In this document: one piece after another, positions 60,113-64,000 of the stretch | Position numbering within the stretch: the first letter of the stretch is position 1 | Layout: each line of letters opens with the position of its first letter | NCBI GenBank assembly: GCA_932521025.1 | Contig: OW051472.1 | Coordinates: 4,960,001-5,024,000 of the forward strand | Direction of reading: 5' to 3' | Origin: Oscheius onirici | Lineage: Eukaryota > Nematoda > Chromadorea > Rhabditida > Rhabditidae | Length of the DNA: 64,000 nt | Translations under genes and position numbers: made by a program | Notes under the pieces: generated by a model | What the model was told of the DNA's origin: nothing | The model's database searches: none | What the model saw: the letters and a program-made list of their open reading frames with translations, nothing else

Positions 60113-60149
60113 GCTTTGCTGTCTTACAGTTCATTAAACAAAAAAACTA

Positions 60150-60381
60150 CTAGACAAGTCTTCGAATCCGCTTGTTACATTTGATGCTGCAAGAATGTTC
60201 CTTCACGGAAGACATCAGCTTAGTTCCGCCCAGACAGGCCGCCATACAGTTGTGGTCATCTTGGTCATAGGATTAGGAGTAGTCTTCTTCCCGGCCAAGA
60301 CTGTAAAGAAGAGGGCTGACACAAGAACGATCTATAAGATGTATTAGTTTTTTTTAAACTTACCAAGAGTAAGAGACGCAT
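60150..60381 (-). pseudogene. small secreted Cys-peptide locus with a frame break
   Basis: Exon 1 (60381-60364) and exon 2 (from 60331) give a hydrophobic leader (MRLLLL, then IVLVSALFFTVLAG). The leader frame ends at TGA near 60222. In another frame of exon 2, downstream of an in-frame stop, lies a Cys pattern C-x3-C-x14-C-x3-C ending in a basic tail, with TAG at 60150-60152. The two parts look like leader and mature region of one peptide gene separated by a one-base change. CTCTTCCAG lies 8 bp before the ATG (trans-splice-like). The C-x3-C pair spacing recalls alpha-hairpin peptides; function unknown. A pseudogene or a sequence error are both possible. Confidence 0.45.
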
Positions 60382-60534
60382 GTTCGAAACTGGAAGAGAA
60401 TGGAAAGTGGCCTTTTCAGCAGTCTCGTGGCTTGTTTTTTTGCGTGTTTGGTGTAAATGTTGAATGAGGCTTGAAGATGGGAGGAAAATAGACAAAATAG
60501 GCGGCTTTTTTACTTGGATTTTCTTCTTTACTTC

Positions 60535-60800
60535 TACTCCTTTCCCTACTCAACCCATCTCTTCTGATCCCTTCCCTACTCAACCGAACTCTTTTGATCC
60601 CTTCTCTAATCCCCTACTGGTCACCCTAACTCTATTTGCATCTCAAAACAATTTTGCAAAATATTTGGCGGGGAGAGGAATCGAATCCGAGTCGTCTGGG
60701 CGAAGACGGCGACTCTTAACAATACACCAAAGCTTGAGGTCCCGGAGAAACAAACACACACAGAGTCCACCACAGACACCATTGCGCTTTAGTAGTAGAG
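60535..60800 (-). mobile_element. second tRNA-derived SINE-like copy with CTTCCC tandem units
   Basis: Tandem units (CTTCCCTACTCAACC..., 60540-60605) adjoin a body with B-box-like GGATTCGATTCC (minus, 60688-60677) and A-box-like TGGTGTATTGTTAAG (60728-60714). It ends near GACAGACACCATTGCGCTTT. It is parallel in order and orientation to 14866-15365. Confidence 0.65.
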
Positions 60801-60848
60801 AGATCTTTTTTTGGAAAGGGACGAGAAATCGTTTGGGAATAGTTCCGA

Positions 60849-61076
60849 TCAGCTTCCAGTAATATGGAAGTTTGTAGAGTAGCCTAACTCTTTATATTCT
60901 TGCCTGTATTTTTTGCCTTCGGGCGTGTTCTGGTCAATTTGATTATCACCATAGTATAGAAGTTGCACATTTCGCCTACTAAGAATCCGCAAAAAAGCGA
61001 TGATTACGCTGGCATCCTGCTGGGCGGCACGATGCATCGTCTTGCAGAAGAGTTTGGATGACGGAACTGACTGTGT
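60849..61076 (-). CDS. short open frame, uncertain exon
   Basis: The minus-strand frame is open from about 61076 to TGA at 60849 and reads SKLFCKTMHRAAQQDASVI with a Tyr/Gln/Lys-rich end. It lies downstream of, and co-oriented with, the His-rich secreted gene. There is no clear acceptor. It could be a 3' exon of an unseen gene; low support. Confidence 0.2.
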   Translation of the reverse strand, partial: TQSVPSSKLFCKTMHRAAQQDASVIIAFLRILSRRNVQLLYYGDNQIDQNTPEGKKYRQEYKELGYSTNFHITGS

Positions 61077-61132
61077 ACATACATTTCAGCGAACAGTAAA
61101 CCATTGCAAGAGTTTATTTAGAACCTGATCGT

Positions 61133-61636
61133 TCAATGCTTATGCGGCTTGTCATTTCCGTGTCTCTTTGATCTCTTGGAAGCATGACGGACTTCTGAAG
61201 CTCCGTGCTTCTGAAGCTGGTTATGGTGGGACAGACCCCTGTTCTGAATCTGCCTCTTGTGGGCCTTTCCATTGCCATGTCGCCAGTTGTGATGGGGCAG
61301 CCTATCCTCAAACTTCTGAGCATGTCTATTTCCGTTCTTCTGAAGCCAGTCATGGCGGGGTAGAGGCACTCTCTCAACTTGTCTTTTGTGAACATGTTCG
61401 CCATTGTTTTGAAGAGATCGCTTGTCGTGGTGAGGTAGAATCGCATTGGCCGACAGAACATCCAGAAGTCTCGAATGGTGTCTTATCTTTCCATTCTTCT
61501 TCACAGATCTCTTGAGGTAGTGAAGAATCTTCTGCTGTACCTCCGATCTACACTTGGGATAGCCATGGCAGACAAGCGTCGTCATTACTGAGATGGGAAA
61601 AGAAGCAACTACCAGAAGAATGAAGGGCCGAAACAT
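61133..61636 (-). CDS. secreted His-rich basic repeat protein (167 aa)
   Basis: Single exon from ATG 61636, immediately after ATTTTCAG, an SL-acceptor-like context. Residues 1-19 form a signal peptide (MFRPFILLVVASFPISVMT). Two Cys follow (LVCHGYPKCRSEV), then the rest is dominated by His, Lys, Arg, Asn and Gln. Imperfect units of about 25-30 residues (RLLDVLSANAILPHHDKRSL; VPLPRHDWLQKNGNRHAQKF; RLPHHNWRHGNGKAHKRQ; GLSHHNQLQKHGASEV) each contain an LPHH/LPRH core. KR or KRQ dibasic sites occur between units. It ends GNDKPHKH. The build suggests a processed precursor (neuropeptide-like or antimicrobial) or a metal-binding secreted protein; no homolog recognised. Confidence 0.75.
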   Translation of the reverse strand: MFRPFILLVVASFPISVMTTLVCHGYPKCRSEVQQKILHYLKRSVKKNGKIRHHSRLLDVLSANAILPHHDKRSLQNNGEHVHKRQVERVPLPRHDWLQKNGNRHAQKFEDRLPHHNWRHGNGKAHKRQIQNRGLSHHNQLQKHGASEVRHASKRSKRHGNDKPHKH

Positions 61637-62420
61637 CCTGAAAATTGAGGAAATTAAAGAATGCGAGAATTCTATAAGATGACTTTGAAATGGGACAAGA
61701 ACTGTTAGCCGCTCAAGAACGGACCCTATAAAAGGAGACCGACTGCGCTAATTTGTATTCTGCATTGAAATGAAAAGAGAGATTGTAAAAACGGCAGTTT
61801 CGATAAAAGGCGTAGAAATGGCTTGTCATCTGGACATCAAGATCAGATATTCTAGTTATTTCAGCTTTAGTACTATCCAGAGAAAATATCTTCGGATGCT
61901 GGACAGTTTTACGGGTTTGAGTAACAATATCACACACTGTATAGAAAGCCAACTTCCAGTTTTTTTGGAGAGTCCAGAACCATGTAGTGTCTGGCGGAGA
62001 ATGATTCGACGTAATGACTTTCGGTGCTGATTGAGCATGATTCGGCCTAGTTATCAACAAATTGTTTTAACAAGAGAAATTGTCTTGAAACGGCTGCGGA
62101 CGGCTTTGTTCGTAGGACACCACGAGTCAGTATGCCTAAAAATAGCGCCTCTCGCTTCATCTGTAATAATTTCCGGGTATACAGTGTATATTTGCGACTT
62201 TAGGACAAAACGAATGGCACACGGTCCAACTTTAACGCACTAGTAAAATTCTACGTATCTTTCCTGTGGCATAAAACGTCAAAGATACATCTCCATGCTT
62301 TAGAACAATCTTCAGTTTTCAAATGCATTTTTTCTCGACTTGACAGAATCTGGACAACGTTTGACAAGTCGAGTAAAAAAAAGTACTCAGGAACTCCACT
62401 CTAGGCTCTCGTCTCCTGCG
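61637..62420. other. intergenic upstream of the His-rich gene; no confident gene
   Basis: A plus-strand TATAAAAGG at 61726 precedes an 86-codon ORF (61770-62030, MKREIVKTAVSIKG), which has no splice context or recognisable family; I leave it as a candidate only. A small hairpin CTCGACTTG...CAAGTCGAG is at 62335-62374. Confidence 0.3.
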
Positions 62421-63164
62421 GTGCGGATGGCTGCCTCTTCTCTTCTACAGGTAAGGTGCTTCTACATTTTTTTAAAATTAGACAAAATCCGCAAGTACTG
62501 AATTGTAATTGTCTTCTAACTATCAGTAGGTTTTGCAGCAGAGAGAGAGAGAGCTGCGGATTTCCAAAATCGGTCAAGTTCTAGTCCTCACAACAGTTAT
62601 ATAGTAATCTCGCGACTGATTCGAATTGATTTCAGAGATTTCTCACATGAGTCTTGTCCATAGTCTGAAAACTGGCTTTCAAGAAAACACAAAGCCTAGT
62701 CTAACCTTGCAAGGTGATTCCGTTTTCATTTTGAGCCGAAATGTTCACAAAGGGAGAGTTAATTCGCATACGATTCTTCAGATTCGATTTCTGAAAACGA
62801 AAAAAAGAGCGAAACAATAAAGAAAAACTTTCAGTGAATGCCAATAGCAGTTTTGGGCGCAGGAGAGTACTGTCAGTCTTCCTATTTGTTCAGTGGGTCT
62901 CCAAGAACTATACCAAACATGTGGATTCGAGGAGGAGCTCAAAGAACCAAGGATGACCGAGCATGACACCTTCTTTCGAAGGCTGTCAGTCGTGGCGGAT
63001 TCACGACTGACTGTCACGTTGTCGTCTCTGTTTTATACAAAAGAAGTGTTTTGGCGCTACTGTACGCATTGTCAACTGACCGTGTCTAGTGTATCTCTTT
63101 TGTCTAATTTTAAAAAAATGTAGAAGCACCTTACCTGTAGAAGAGAAGAGGCAGCCATCCGCAC
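62421..63164. repeat. perfect 67-bp inverted repeat flanking 610 bp
   Basis: 62421-62487 and 63098-63164 are exact reverse complements. Each arm contains ATGGCTGCCTCTTCTCTTCT followed by ACAG|GTAAGG, that is, an eight-codon potential first exon with a strong donor, facing inwards from both sides. No clear target duplication. The interior has ORFs on both strands (62626-62820 plus; 63017-62778 minus) of uncertain meaning. Confidence 0.85.
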
Positions 63165-63736
63165 AATAGACGACTTGCAGCTAGAATACCTCTGGTGACT
63201 GTCGCCATTAGAATTTAGTCTTAACAAGTCTCGACAAGATTTTGTCAAGTCAAGGTTTGAACTAGGAAAAGCACTTGTCGTTGGATTGTCGAAATTTGTC
63301 TAGATTATGAAAAGTTTTGAACATTTCGACGTATTTTCAAGTTGTTTTCCATTTGATATATTCTCCGTTCTTTGCAACATGATCAAAACGCTGGAAGTTC
63401 TGCAAAATGTTTTTAGGTCTCCTCTGGAAACAAACATCGTCTTCTCGCCGTTTTCTCACGTTCCACTACTCTTATTGCAAGAAAGAATTGAATCCTTTTT
63501 CAGCCTCAACTTCTCCTTTTTCTCTCTTCGTAATTAAACCCACGTGGATCCTTATTGCCCCCACGTTAGTGTTCGCATCAGCGCCTTCTCCGAGTTCGAA
63601 AAACCTTCTTCTGGAGCACATAATCCCACGCCTTCTACTGTCACATGCAGTTCCGCAATCCCATATCCGTTCCTCTTCCAGCCTCCTCTCTCCTGAATAA
63701 TACATCCTGCGTCCTCTCTCAACCAAACAGTTTCAG

Positions 63737-64000
63737 ATGATCGCGTGTCCAGCAATCGATGTCAATTATCCTGGCTACATACAAATACAGCATGGACTAT
63801 CATTTATCACAATTCCTATTAACCTTTTCGCCATATATTGCATAGTTTGGAAGTCGACCAAAGCTATGAGCACATACAGATGGCATCTGTTGTGGCATCA
63901 GATCCTGACTGCTGCTGTTGACTTTCTGGTGAGTTTTTAACGGAGCCTCTTGTTCATCTTACACTAGCCATCCCATGCGTATTCTGTTTGTCCCATTAAA
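63737..64000 (+). CDS. serpentine chemoreceptor, SRH/SRI-like, first exon(s) (partial)
   Basis: ATG 63737 opens an exon to 63928 (donor CTG|GTGAGT). It reads a short extracellular N-terminus (DVNYPGYIQIQHGLSF) and a first transmembrane helix (ITIPINLFAIYCIVW), then the loop KSTKAMSTYRWHLLWHQIL leading into helix 2. The YCI...K-TK-M--YRW--L pattern is typical of nematode Srh/Sri 7TM receptors of sensory neurons. After TACACTAG at about 63967 an in-phase continuation reads PSHAYSVCPI, resembling the family's PxxxPI segment. The rest of the gene is beyond the window. Confidence 0.75.

Noticed and set aside
61713-62060. ORFs on both strands at 61713-62060, one preceded by TATAAAAGG
   Set aside because: Overlapping on both strands, no domain, no splice signals; a TATA-like string alone is weak.
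1-64000. CRISPR array, bacterial operon, integrated virus or plasmid features
   Set aside because: None seen. Repeats are transposon- or satellite-like, and all convincing genes are spliced nematode genes.

Overview
The window is nuclear DNA from a nematode, most likely a rhabditid close to Caenorhabditis. Most genes are split by short introns (down to about 38 bp) with TTTCAG acceptors. Many start codons sit a few bases after a TTTCAG or TTCCAG acceptor, as in spliced-leader trans-splicing. There is a nuclear receptor with the nematode P-box [10 protein letters not shown] and the first exon of a nematode-type chemoreceptor. Gene models below were joined by eye from open frames, GT/GC donors, AG acceptors and matching codon phase; no alignment or transcript data were available.

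Layout from left to right. 0.1-3.8 kb, minus: a large coiled-coil gene of unknown role, with a broken RTE-like LINE in one intron. 4.2-7.9 kb: mostly unassigned, with a TA-flanked palindromic MITE. 7.9-10.8 kb, plus: a nuclear hormone receptor with a small secreted-peptide locus nested antisense in an intron. 12.0-13.5 kb, minus: a 1-Cys peroxiredoxin (PRDX6). 14.1-16.2 kb, minus: GET4, with a SINE-like repeat in an intron. 17.1-22.4 kb, plus: a nuclear AT-hook and C2H2 protein. 22.9-24.1 kb: dispersed repeats. 24.6-31.0 kb, plus: a TBC1D2/TBC-2 type RabGAP running in frame into, or overlapping, a beta-propeller-like protein; one of the latter's introns holds an antisense class II tRNA-like gene. 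31.1-34.7 kb, minus: a CHRAC1/POLE4-like histone-fold gene directly downstream of a multi-C2H2 zinc-finger gene, spaced like an operon. 34.7-36.3 kb: nested transposons and a long hairpin.

36.8-48.5 kb is a dense plus-strand block: an RGG/prion-like protein, exosome subunit RRP4, 6-phosphogluconolactonase, cytochrome b5 and a PARP with a WWE-like N-terminus. 51.1-57.4 kb: cyclase-associated protein (CAP), whose first intron holds a 656-codon ORF that could be an alternative first exon. 57.7-58.8 kb: the SWIM-domain recombination factor SWS1/ZSWIM7. The last 5 kb hold nested hAT-like elements, a Cys-rich secreted-peptide locus with a frame break, a His-rich secreted protein, a perfect 67-bp inverted repeat and the first exon of a serpentine receptor.

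Most housekeeping genes here are not functionally linked. Plausible pairings by layout are the histone-fold/zinc-finger operon and a cytochrome b5-PARP operon. The most unusual points are the TBC/beta-propeller junction, the long-armed tRNA with a UGC anticodon loop, the CAP long-exon option, the three GC-AG introns of the PARP gene and the nested MITEs with intact target-site duplications.
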